Source: Dongia_A sp039808885
GTDB taxonomy: Bacteria > Pseudomonadota > Alphaproteobacteria > Dongiales > Dongiaceae
NCBI GenBank assembly: GCA_039808885.1
Contig: JBDHTX010000021.1
Location: 10,718-74,717 of the forward strand
Direction of reading: 5' to 3'
DNA: 64,000 nt
Shown one piece after another: positions 41,911 to 49,343 of the stretch (positions within the stretch are counted from its first letter, which is position 1; the number at the start of each line of letters is the position of its first letter). The notes below the pieces were generated by a model. That model was not told the DNA's origin. It worked only from the letters and a program-made list of their open reading frames with translations, and ran no database searches. The translations under genes were made by a program, and so were the position numbers.

Positions 41911-42848
41911 CACCGATTCTCTTTTTCCGCGACGAGCTTCATGAAGCCGGTCAGTTTCACGAAGATCAGAACGACAGCCAGGATGGCGACGAGGGTCAGC
42001 CAGGACATCGCCGACCCGTAGCCCAGATCGAAGTTCCTGAAGTTGGCCCGCTGGAGATTCACGCTGATCAGATCTGTGGCGAAGTCGGGACCCCCGCGGG
42101 TGATGATGTAGACCGTGTCGTAGGTCCTCATCGCATCCACGATGCGCAACAGGCAGGCGATCACGATGACCGGCTTCAGCATCGGCAGCGTCACCCAGAA
42201 GAACGTCTGGACCGGGCTCGCCCCGTCGATGGCCGCCGATTCGAATGGGCTTTTCGGCAGGGCGGAGATGCCGGCGAAGATGATGATGAACATGAAGGGC
42301 GTCCACTGCCACACGTCCACCAGGAGCATGGAGGCGAGGGCTCCGCTCTTCGAGCCGGCCCAGGGCTGGCTCGGGATTCCGACGAGGCCCAGGAGATAGT
42401 TCAGCACGCCCAGGTCGGGCATCATCATGATCCGCCAGGTGATGCCGACGGCGATCGGCGTGATCAGCATCGGCACGAGGATCAAGGTGCGGATCGCGAG
42501 GAACCCGCGCAGTCTCTGATTGAACAACAGCGCCAGCAGGACCGCGAGGACGAGCGAGGCCGCGACCGAAAGCGCGGTAAAGGCCGCGGTCAGGCCCATG
42601 GAGTGCCAGAACTGGCCGTCGGTCAGCGCCCTGATGTAGTTCCGCAATCCGACGAAGCCCTGGAACTTGTCAGGGTCGACCGGCTTGTAGCCGGTGAGCG
42701 AGATGTAGAGCGAGTGGATCAGGGGAAACAGGCCGACAACCGTCATGATTGTCAGTGCCGGCAACAGGAGCAGGAGACCTGTGTGCTTCTCTCCCGCCCG
42801 CTTCGCGCGATCCGCACTGGCAGGGTTCTGCGCTGCTGCAACCGCCAT
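41910..42848 (-). CDS. CUT1-type ABC transporter permease 1 (MalF-like)
   Basis: 312 residues from the ATG at 42848, preceded by AGGA; a start at 42881 would add 11 residues. Hydrophobic segments begin at LLLLLPALTIMTVVGLFPLIHSLYISL. The EAA loop is ESAAIDGASPVQTFFWVTLPMLKPV. The ITRGGPDFATDLISVNLQRANF segment and the C-terminal hydrophobic helix complete the fold. It is separated from the binding-protein gene by a perfect hairpin. Confidence 0.92.
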   Translation of the reverse strand: MAVAAAQNPASADRAKRAGEKHTGLLLLLPALTIMTVVGLFPLIHSLYISLTGYKPVDPDKFQGFVGLRNYIRALTDGQFWHSMGLTAAFTALSVAASLVLAVLLALLFNQRLRGFLAIRTLILVPMLITPIAVGITWRIMMMPDLGVLNYLLGLVGIPSQPWAGSKSGALASMLLVDVWQWTPFMFIIIFAGISALPKSPFESAAIDGASPVQTFFWVTLPMLKPVIVIACLLRIVDAMRTYDTVYIITRGGPDFATDLISVNLQRANFRNFDLGYGSAMSWLTLVAILAVVLIFVKLTGFMKLVAEKENR

Positions 42849-42869
42849 CTGTCCTATCCCGGGCAATGC

Positions 42870-42899
42870 GGTGGGCGCCACAAGCCGGCGGCGCCCACC
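42870..42899 (-). terminator. Intercistronic hairpin between binding protein and permease genes
   Basis: GGTGGGCGCC and GGCGCCCACC form a perfect 10-bp stem with a 10-base loop, 13 bases after the binding-protein stop. No T-tract follows. Such hairpins in ABC importer operons stabilise the upstream message or partly stop transcription, so that binding protein exceeds permeases. Confidence 0.6.
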
Positions 42900-42912
42900 A
42901 GTCAGGCAGAGG

Positions 42913-44217
42913 TTAGCCCTTTACGAGCTTGAAGACACGGTCTTGTGCGTCGGCCATGGCCTGCTTGGAGGTCTTGCTTCCGGTGATGCCGGCCTGCAGT
43001 TCCTCGAAGACCGCGCGCTGGACCTCGATCGCGTTGGTCAGGCGATACGGCGGCAGCGAGATCGACGCGGTGTTGCGCAGGCTGAAGTCACGGAACGCCT
43101 GGAGCATCGGGACGATCTTCGTGATCTCCGGGTTCGCCAGGTCGGACTTCAGGCACAGCGAGGATTCCCCGCCTTCGCGGAACAGCTCGTAGGCCCGGCC
43201 TTCGGTCATCCAGGCCAGGAACTTGTATGCCTCTTCCAGGTTGCGCGAATTCGCATTCGCGAAGATGGACCAGCCGCCCACCATCTGCTGCTCGAACTTC
43301 TCCGTCGGCGAGACGGTGTAGCCGAACTGGCCCTTGTGCGGCCCGTCCTCGATGCCGACGATCACGTCGGTCCAGGTCACGAGCATGGCGACCTTGCCCT
43401 GCTGCAGGGCCGAGGACCCTTCCGGATAGTCGAAGGATTGGTAGCCCTGCGGGCAGTACGGCAGCAATTCCTTCAGGCGCTCGATCGCCCGTTCGCCTTG
43501 CCCCTCGGAATTGAAGACCGGCTCGTTGTCCGGGCTCAGCATGCCATCGTCATTGGGGCCAAGCTTGGTCATTCCCATGATGCGGGAGCCCCAGTCGCCG
43601 CTGGTGAGCGCGTCCTGCCCGCCCATCAGGATCGTGACGCCGGCGACGTCCGAGGAATGCAGTTTCTTCGCGGCCGCGACATATTCGTCCCAGGTCGCCG
43701 GCACTTTTTCGATGCCGGCCTTCTCGAACAGGTCCTTGCGATAGACATAGCACGGCGTGGTCTGCACCAGCGGCAGCCCATAGCGCTGCCCCTTGGATTC
43801 CGTGTAGACCAGCGAGGCATCCGTGAGGTTCTGGACCTGCAATTCCGGCAGGTCGGGGTTCGCCTGCTTCATTTCGGTGAGGTTGGCCGCCCAGCCGTTC
43901 CGGATCGGCTGCGTGACCCAGAGATTGTCGGTCGTGATGATGTCGAACGTATCCGAACCCTGCGACAGCTCGATCGCCATCTTCTCGTAGTGCGACTCAT
44001 AGGGATTGGACTCGCCGACGATCTTGGCGCCCTTGTAGGCCTCGGCCACGGAACCCGTCAGCGCGTTTGCCCAGGCGGTATTGCTGTTCAGGATGTTGAG
44101 CGTGACGTCCTGCGCCGCCGCCGAACTCACCCGATACGCCGCGAGCGCCGCGGACATGGCGGCCGACATCTGCATGAACGCCCGACGCGACACCTGATTG
44201 CCTCGAAAACCAACCAT
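42913..44217 (-). CDS. ABC transporter extracellular solute-binding protein, Tat-exported
   Basis: 434 residues. The N-terminus NQVSRRAFMQMSAAMSAALAAYRVSSAAAQD has a twin-arginine motif (SRRAFM), a hydrophobic core and an AQA-like cleavage region, so it is a probable Tat substrate. The mature protein is a family 1 (CUT1) solute-binding protein: WDEYVAAAKKLH, GWSIFANANSRNLEEAYKFLAWM. It should bind a carbohydrate-like solute in the periplasm. Its gene is first in the operon, and the tandem operators and promoter at 44304-44345 lie directly upstream. Confidence 0.91.
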   Translation of the reverse strand: MVGFRGNQVSRRAFMQMSAAMSAALAAYRVSSAAAQDVTLNILNSNTAWANALTGSVAEAYKGAKIVGESNPYESHYEKMAIELSQGSDTFDIITTDNLWVTQPIRNGWAANLTEMKQANPDLPELQVQNLTDASLVYTESKGQRYGLPLVQTTPCYVYRKDLFEKAGIEKVPATWDEYVAAAKKLHSSDVAGVTILMGGQDALTSGDWGSRIMGMTKLGPNDDGMLSPDNEPVFNSEGQGERAIERLKELLPYCPQGYQSFDYPEGSSALQQGKVAMLVTWTDVIVGIEDGPHKGQFGYTVSPTEKFEQQMVGGWSIFANANSRNLEEAYKFLAWMTEGRAYELFREGGESSLCLKSDLANPEITKIVPMLQAFRDFSLRNTASISLPPYRLTNAIEVQRAVFEELQAGITGSKTSKQAMADAQDRVFKLVKG

Positions 44218-44303
44218 GCGTTCCCTCCTCTGCTAGGTCGAGTTCAGCGCTTCCAATGCCCGCCGTCCCCAAGGACTCTCGCAGACATGGCGCCGCTTGT
44301 CTT

Positions 44304-44331
44304 TGTAAACGATTTCATGTAATCGTTTTCA
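44304..44331. promoter_or_regulatory. Tandem LacI-type operators between the ABC operon and the LacI gene
   Basis: TGTAAACGATTTCA (44304-44317) and TGTAATCGTTTTCA (44318-44331) are directly adjacent. Each differs by two bases from the perfect palindrome TGTAATCGATTACA at 32449. They lie in the 171-base divergent interval, so the LacI protein may control both directions. Confidence 0.72.
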
Positions 44332-44345
44332 TAGCGGACTGTCAA
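44317..44345 (-). promoter_or_regulatory. Promoter of the ABC/catabolic operon
   Basis: On the minus strand TTGACA (-35, 44345-44340), a 17-bp spacer and TTACAT (-10, 44322-44317) form a near-consensus promoter. The downstream half is covered by the tandem operators, the expected geometry for repression. Confidence 0.72.
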
Positions 44346-44388
44346 GCACGCTTTTGACTGGGACATTGCCCTTGTTGGACCTAGGATC

Positions 44389-45489
44389 ATGTCCAAATCC
44401 GTTCGCAGGAAGTCCGTCGTGACCAGCAGACGTCAAAACAAGACCCGGGTTAACGTCCAGGATGTCGCCGACAAGGCCGGCGTCTCGGTCGCCACCGTTT
44501 CGCGCGCATTCAACCTCCCCGATGTGGTGAGCGACGACGTGCGCGAACGCGTCCTCGCGACTGCGAAGCGCATGGGCTACAGCCCGAATGCGGCCGCGCG
44601 CGCCCTGCGGTCCCGCAAGACGCATATCGTGGGCGCCGTCATCCCGTCACTGGACTACGCCATCTACGCCAAGATGGTGAATGCCTTCCAGAAGAGCTTT
44701 TCGCAGCACGGATACATGACGATCGTGCTCACGACAGGTTTCGACAACAGGGCGATCTTTGACAAGGTGAAGCTGCTTGTCGAACGCGGCGCGGAGGCAC
44801 TGGTCCTGGTCGGCGCGGTCGAGGATCCGGCCCTTCGCAAGTTCCTGCGCGAGACAACCCTTCCCGCCGTGACAACCTACTCCCACCTGCCCGATGAAAT
44901 CGTGCCGTCCATCGGCTTCGACAACGCGAAGGCCATGGAGACGATGGTCGACCACCTGGCCGGCCTTGGCCACAAGGAGTTTGCCCTCGTCAGCTCGATC
45001 TTCGACGGCAACGACCGCCAGCGCGCGCGAATCGAGGGCTACCAAACCGCATTGCGGCGCCTGAAGCTTTCGGGAGCCGACCGGATCTTCTCGCATCCGT
45101 ACTCGATCGAGGACGGGGCGGCGGCCATGCACGAGATCTACAATGCGTGTCCCCAGATCACGGCGATCGTCTGCACCTCCGACGTTCACGCCTTCGGCGT
45201 CTTGAGCGAGTGCCGGCGGATGGGCTTGCGGGTGCCGCAGGACGTATCCGTCACGGGGTTCGACGATGCCGAATACGCCGTGCGCCTGGAGCCGCCGCTG
45301 ACCACCACTTTCGTCCCGGCCGACGAAATGGGGGTGGCGGCCGCCACCGCCCTGCATCGCGCCCTCACGAAGGGCCAGAAGCCGACCTGGTTGCAGCTGG
45401 ACACGAAACTGATATTGCGCGAGTCCTCGGGACCGCCGGGCAGGGGGCAGAGCCTGGTTTCCGCGCGTCGCGCCGCCACCAGACGCTGA
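44389..45489 (+). CDS. LacI-family transcriptional regulator
   Basis: 366 residues. The N-terminal helix-turn-helix (about 22-68) reads VNVQDVADKAGVSVATVSRAFNLPDVVSDDVRERVLATAKRMGYSPN, followed by the hinge helix AAARALRSRKT. The periplasmic-binding-protein-like effector domain includes IVGAVIPSLDYAIYAKMVNAFQ and DVSVTGFDDAEYAVRLEPPLTTT. LacI-family proteins bind sugar-type effectors and short palindromes like those at 44304-44331 and 32449. It is divergent from the ABC operon and upstream of the second racemase-like gene. Confidence 0.94.
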   Translation: MSKSVRRKSVVTSRRQNKTRVNVQDVADKAGVSVATVSRAFNLPDVVSDDVRERVLATAKRMGYSPNAAARALRSRKTHIVGAVIPSLDYAIYAKMVNAFQKSFSQHGYMTIVLTTGFDNRAIFDKVKLLVERGAEALVLVGAVEDPALRKFLRETTLPAVTTYSHLPDEIVPSIGFDNAKAMETMVDHLAGLGHKEFALVSSIFDGNDRQRARIEGYQTALRRLKLSGADRIFSHPYSIEDGAAAMHEIYNACPQITAIVCTSDVHAFGVLSECRRMGLRVPQDVSVTGFDDAEYAVRLEPPLTTTFVPADEMGVAAATALHRALTKGQKPTWLQLDTKLILRESSGPPGRGQSLVSARRAATRR

Positions 45490-45606
45490 GCCGGGAGAGC
45501 GCGCATACATCGAGCCTTGCGGCAGGGCGGGCGGCGCTGGCGCGGTTCCGGGCGCGCTCAAGTCCTGCGGCTCAAGCCTTTCTGCGATTCCAATGGAGAA
45601 TGACTG

Positions 45607-46635
45607 ATGCATCTCACCCGCATGATCACGGTGGTTGGCGCGCATGCCGAGGGCGAAGTGGGCCGCGTGATCACCGGCGGCGTCTTTCCGCCCAAGGGGA
45701 GGAGCATGTTCGAATGCATGGTTTCCATGGAGAAGGACTCGTCCTGGGTCCGCGACATGCTCCTGTACGATCCGCGCGGGAGCGTGAATGCGGCGGTCAA
45801 TCTGATCACGCCGCCGATCGATCCCAGGGCGGATATCGGCATGATCGTGATGGAGTCGGACTATTTCGTGCCGATGTCGGGCTCCAACCTGATCTGCACG
45901 GTGACGGTCGCCCTGGAGACCGGCGTGATTCCGATGGCCGAGCCAACGACCATTGTCAGGGTCGATACCCCGGCGGGCCTCGTAGAGGTGGAAGCCGACT
46001 GCCGCGGCGGAAAGTGCCGCCGCATTACGTTCCGCAACATCCCCTCCTTCGTCATGCACAGGGACAGGCACGTCGAGGTTGAGGGCCTGGGCACAATCCG
46101 GGTCGATGTCGCCTATGGCGGGATGATCTATGTCGTCGTCGATGCCGAAGACCTGGATCTCAAGCTATCCCGGGATGAAGGGCGCCAGCTGGTCGAACTT
46201 GGCGAGCGCATCAAGCAGGCCAGCGCCGTCCAACTGCCCTCGGTTCACCCGGAGAATCCCGGAATCCACACGATCAACCAGACGCTGTTTGCCGGGCCGC
46301 TTTTCCGTGAGGCCGGGATACTGGCTTCGAAGAATGCGGTGGTGGTATCGCCAGGCCGGATAGACCGCTGCCCGTGTGGAACCGGCACGTCGGCGCGGCT
46401 GGCTCTCCTGCACGCGCGCGGCGAGCTCAAGGCGGGAGAGACTTTCAAGCACCTCTCGATCATCGATACCGAGTTTCAATGCAGGATCCTCGAAACCACC
46501 GAGGTCGGCGGCGCGCCGGCGGTCGTACCGGAGGTCTCGGGCCGCGCTTGGCTGACGGGCATTTCGAACTATGGAATCGACCCCGAAGACCCTTTCCCGA
46601 ACGGATACCGGCTCTCGGATACCTGGTTCCGATGA
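45607..46635 (+). CDS. Proline racemase superfamily enzyme 2 (Ser/Cys type)
   Basis: 342 residues. It is similar along its whole length to the enzyme at 35685: TVVGAHAEGEVGRVITGGV, PSVHPENPGIHTINQTLFAGP, GRIDRCPCGTGTSARLALLHARGE and IDPEDPFPNGYRLSDTW. The first catalytic position is again Ser91 (MSGSNLI) and the second Cys257 (CPCGTGT). It lies 117 bases after the LacI gene on the same strand. Its divergence from copy 1 (for example FPPKGRSMFECMVSMEKDSSW) suggests a different substrate or stereochemistry. A stretch of gene debris follows. Confidence 0.88.
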   Translation: MHLTRMITVVGAHAEGEVGRVITGGVFPPKGRSMFECMVSMEKDSSWVRDMLLYDPRGSVNAAVNLITPPIDPRADIGMIVMESDYFVPMSGSNLICTVTVALETGVIPMAEPTTIVRVDTPAGLVEVEADCRGGKCRRITFRNIPSFVMHRDRHVEVEGLGTIRVDVAYGGMIYVVVDAEDLDLKLSRDEGRQLVELGERIKQASAVQLPSVHPENPGIHTINQTLFAGPLFREAGILASKNAVVVSPGRIDRCPCGTGTSARLALLHARGELKAGETFKHLSIIDTEFQCRILETTEVGGAPAVVPEVSGRAWLTGISNYGIDPEDPFPNGYRLSDTWFR

Positions 46636-46689
46636 GCGGACGAATGTCCGCGCGCTGCCGGGAGCGGGCCACTGAGGCTCGCCGCGGGC

Positions 46690-46878
46690 TTGCCGGGTTC
46701 GTTCCGGCGGACGAGAAGATGACCGGGCAATGCGCGGTGATCTCCTCCACCTCGCCCACCAGGTAGTCGACGAAGCCGAAGACATGCGAGCCGGCGTCGC
46801 CGACGATGCCGGTGCGCGCCAGATCGCCGTCCAGCCGCCAGATGAAGGGCGCCTCCGGGCTGACCGGGACAGATCAAG
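46690..46878 (-). pseudogene. Fragment of a Gfo/Idh/MocA-family oxidoreductase
   Basis: In the minus-strand frame, between a TGA at about 46878 and loss of similarity near 46700, the translation reads VSPEAPFIWRLDGDLARTGIVGDAGSHVFGFVDYLVGEVEEITAHCPVIF. The W-R-D...G-x-x-G-D-x-G-S-H-x-x-D-type stretch is typical of the middle of Gfo/Idh/MocA sugar oxidoreductases. Both ends are missing, so it is a remnant; such enzymes often belong to sugar clusters like the neighbouring island. Confidence 0.6.
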
Positions 46879-46887
46879 AAGCAGCAC

Positions 46888-46998
46888 ATGAAGGAAGCGA
46901 CGGCGATGCTGCCCAGCGACACGTCGATCCCGGTCGAGGTCCGCTCGCACCTGACGGAACCCGGCGCGGTGGTGATTCGCGGCGGCACCTTTCAGTAG
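46888..46998 (+). other. Short open frame in gene-debris region, unidentified
   Basis: A 36-codon frame (KEATAMLPSDTSIPVEVRSHLTEPGAVVIRGGTFQ) sits directly beside the oxidoreductase remnant on the opposite strand. It looks protein-like and may be the tail of a lost gene, but I do not recognise it. The rest of 46636-47170 shows no gene. Confidence 0.25.
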
Positions 46999-47170
46999 CC
47001 GGTCCCGCGGGGGCCGTCTTGTTGCGCCGGCGCATCTCCGGTTTGCGCAGCTTGGGCCCGCGATTGGCGGCGAGCGCCGTGTGGCATCGCGCTTGCGTGG
47101 GTTCCCGCAAACAGGGGATGGCCGGCAAGATTTGCCCCATTGCCCGTTGGCGGATCGCGGGGAGGATGGC

Positions 47171-47446
47171 ATGAGCGTGACGGGTATCGGCGACACCTCG
47201 GGCATCGGCGAAGCCGCGGGCGCGGCGGCGCAGCGCAAGGAGGGCGCCGGCAAGAGCCAGTCGCCGGAGGAGACATTTCTCGCCTATGTGAAGAAGTCGC
47301 CGGTGGAGCGGTGGATCGAGAGCTGGCTGAAGGCGCACGGCCTGACCAAGGAGGAGTACGACGCCTTGCCGCCGGAGCGGCACGATGCCCTGGCCAAGGA
47401 AATGGCCGAGGACCTCAAGAAGGCGGCGCAGCAGAAGCGCGTCTGA
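47171..47446 (+). CDS. Small conserved protein of unknown function
   Basis: 91 residues from the ATG at 47171, with GGGGAGGA upstream. A Gly/Ala-rich N-terminus precedes a compact helical part: FLAYVKKSPVERWIESWLKAHGLTKEEYDALPPERHDALAKEMAEDLKKAAQQ. Similar small hypothetical proteins occur in other alphaproteobacteria, but no function is known to me. It is isolated between the debris and the convergent PIG-L operon. Confidence 0.7.
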   Translation: MSVTGIGDTSGIGEAAGAAAQRKEGAGKSQSPEETFLAYVKKSPVERWIESWLKAHGLTKEEYDALPPERHDALAKEMAEDLKKAAQQKRV

Positions 47447-47553
47447 GCCGGCCGCGGTCGGCCCGTCCCGGCCGACCCGCGATGCGCAATCCGTCCATGA
47501 AGGTTGCGAGATGTCCCGGCGGCCGGATGAGCCGCCTGTCGACGGCGACGCCG

Positions 47554-48303
47554 CTAGCCGTCGAACGTCACGACGTTCAGCGGCAACCTATTCACCCCTG
47601 TGCCGCCGGAAAGATCCAGCGGCAGCGAGACCAGGCATTCCGCGTCGAAGCCGGTCCAGGCATCGCGCCAGGTCCAGCAATCGTGGCGGCGATAGATCTC
47701 GGCGATGCCGCGGGCGAAGTCGAGGTCGATGGGACGCTTCACGATGCGGGTATCGCGACCCGCGGCGTAGCGCGCCGCGAGCACGGCCGAGCGGGACGAC
47801 ACGTAGTTCGTCGTCCACAGGCTGAGCCCGAGATCGCGCCACAGGCTGTCCACCGCGCGGTGCACCTGGACGTGGTCCTCATGCCCGTATTCGCCCCAGG
47901 GATTGTGGGTGACGACATGCGCGCGGGCCGGCAGGGCCTGCGCCAGGCGCGCACGCAGCGCCGCGAAATTCGCCCGGTAGCGCGCTTCGGCCGCCGCATC
48001 GACTGGCGCGGAATCGAGGGCGAGGCCGTATTCGCTCAGGCGCGGATCGGGCCAGGCGGCATGGCGCAGCGAGCCGGCCTCGGGCAGGTCGAGGCTCACG
48101 CAATCGCGATAGGGCATTTCAGCCAACGCAGCCGCGCGCCGCGCGCCGAGGCCGGGCACGGCATCATAGTCGCGGAAGGCGATGACCACGCGGCCAATTG
48201 CGCGCAGGATCGAGCCGAACCACAGCACCTCGTCATCCGGATGGGCGACCACCAGCACCGCATCCGCCAGCCAGGCGGGAGCCGGGTCGAAGGCCGCGCT
48301 CAT
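47554..48303 (-). CDS. PIG-L/LmbE-family zinc deacetylase
   Basis: 249 residues. The zinc-site motif AHPDDE (His21, Asp23, Asp24 region) and the second motif NPWGEYGHEDHVQVH are intact. Family members remove N-acetyl groups from N-acetylglucosaminyl conjugates (GlcNAc-PI, GlcNAc-inositol in mycothiol, GlcNAc-malate in bacillithiol). It is the last gene of a four-gene operon and overlaps the GNAT gene by four bases. No signal peptide, so it is cytosolic. Confidence 0.9.
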   Translation of the reverse strand: MSAAFDPAPAWLADAVLVVAHPDDEVLWFGSILRAIGRVVIAFRDYDAVPGLGARRAAALAEMPYRDCVSLDLPEAGSLRHAAWPDPRLSEYGLALDSAPVDAAAEARYRANFAALRARLAQALPARAHVVTHNPWGEYGHEDHVQVHRAVDSLWRDLGLSLWTTNYVSSRSAVLAARYAAGRDTRIVKRPIDLDFARGIAEIYRRHDCWTWRDAWTGFDAECLVSLPLDLSGGTGVNRLPLNVVTFDG

Positions 48304-49343
48304 GCGGCCGCGCCATCGCGCCGGAAGCCGAGCATGGCCGTGCGCCGGCAGCCGAGCGCCGTCTTGAACGCCTCGTCGCCGATGGTGAAGTCGAACACCG
48401 CGCCGCCGTTTCCGAACCAGTCCCGCATCGCGTAGTCGAACATGATCATGCCGGGGGAGAACTTGCCGAAGCTAGCATAGTCGCAGCCGAGGACCAGGTA
48501 GCAGAAGCGCTCCCCGTCGATCAGGCCGAACAGCACCGCGACCGTCCCGCCGCCGCTGGAGAGCCGATAGGTGCGCGCCAGGCCGCTCTCCGCGCCGCGT
48601 TCGGCAACCTCGGTGTAGAAGCGGTGGAAATCGTCGCGCTGCATCGGATCGTCCTTGAAGCGTCCCTGGCGGAATCGCCGCGCCGCCGCCAGCGCCGCGC
48701 CGATCTCGGCCCCCGCCAGCCGCTCGAGGCGGAGCCCGCCTCGCGCCGCCAGCCGGCGGATCTTGCGGTCGAGCGCCGAAGCCTTGGCGCCGGCGAAGAT
48801 GCGGTTGCGGCAGCCGTCATAGTCGCCGTCGCAGGCGAGATCGTGGGCGCCGAAGCCGAGTGTTTCCGGGGCCGCGCCGAGCAGTTCCCGCCATGGCGGC
48901 GCGTCCTGCTGCCGCACCGGGGCGACGTGCAGCGTGTCGTGCCGGCCGAGCGCCGCCAGGAAGCGCGCGCTCAGGTGAGGGACCTTGCGCAGGTCCAGCT
49001 CCGGCGCCACCACCGGCAGGGCGTAGTCGGTGACGCCGAGAAAGGCAAACTCGATGCCGACGGCCGGGCCGGTCCGGCGCAGCATCGGCACCACCAGGGC
49101 GAGGCCGCCGGCGGCGTCGCGGCCGACCACGACCAGGGGCTCGATGGCGGGCGGGCGCGCCAGCCGGCGATAGAACGGCGCCAGCCAGTCGGGATGCTGG
49201 AACGGCGAGGCCTTGGCCCGGGCGAAGAAGGCGCGATACTCGACAGAGGCGAAATCGAATTCCGGCTCCGCCGCCAGCATCGCCAAGTCGGGGGGCGCGC
49301 AGTCCGGCATGATCGGCTGGCCGCGCGACGTCATGGCCGCCAT
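48300..49343 (-). CDS. GNAT-family acetyl/aminoacyltransferase, CelD/BioF2 type
   Basis: 347 residues. The layout is the duplicated-GNAT fold of CelD/BioF2-like and FemAB-related proteins: an N-terminal degenerate half (FQHPDWLAPFYRRLA) and a C-terminal half with RRFRQGRFKDDPMQRDDFHRFYTEVAERG, VAVLFGLIDGERFCYLVLGCDYASFGKFSPGMIMFDYAMRDWF and FDFTIGDEAFKTALG. Such proteins transfer acetyl or aminoacyl groups to sugars or cell-surface polymers. It overlaps PIG-L by four bases and the ATP-grasp gene by 13. Confidence 0.84.
   Translation of the reverse strand: MAAMTSRGQPIMPDCAPPDLAMLAAEPEFDFASVEYRAFFARAKASPFQHPDWLAPFYRRLARPPAIEPLVVVGRDAAGGLALVVPMLRRTGPAVGIEFAFLGVTDYALPVVAPELDLRKVPHLSARFLAALGRHDTLHVAPVRQQDAPPWRELLGAAPETLGFGAHDLACDGDYDGCRNRIFAGAKASALDRKIRRLAARGGLRLERLAGAEIGAALAAARRFRQGRFKDDPMQRDDFHRFYTEVAERGAESGLARTYRLSSGGGTVAVLFGLIDGERFCYLVLGCDYASFGKFSPGMIMFDYAMRDWFGNGGAVFDFTIGDEAFKTALGCRRTAMLGFRRDGAAA

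Noticed and set aside
30148..46635. Standard trans-4-hydroxyproline degradation cluster.
   Set aside because: Racemase-family, DHDPS-family and ALDH genes fit, but no D-hydroxyproline oxidase is present and the importer and regulator are of the sugar type.
46806..47174. 122-codon plus-strand open frame across the debris region.
   Set aside because: Composition and lack of start signals indicate a chance frame; only short stretches in other frames look protein-like.
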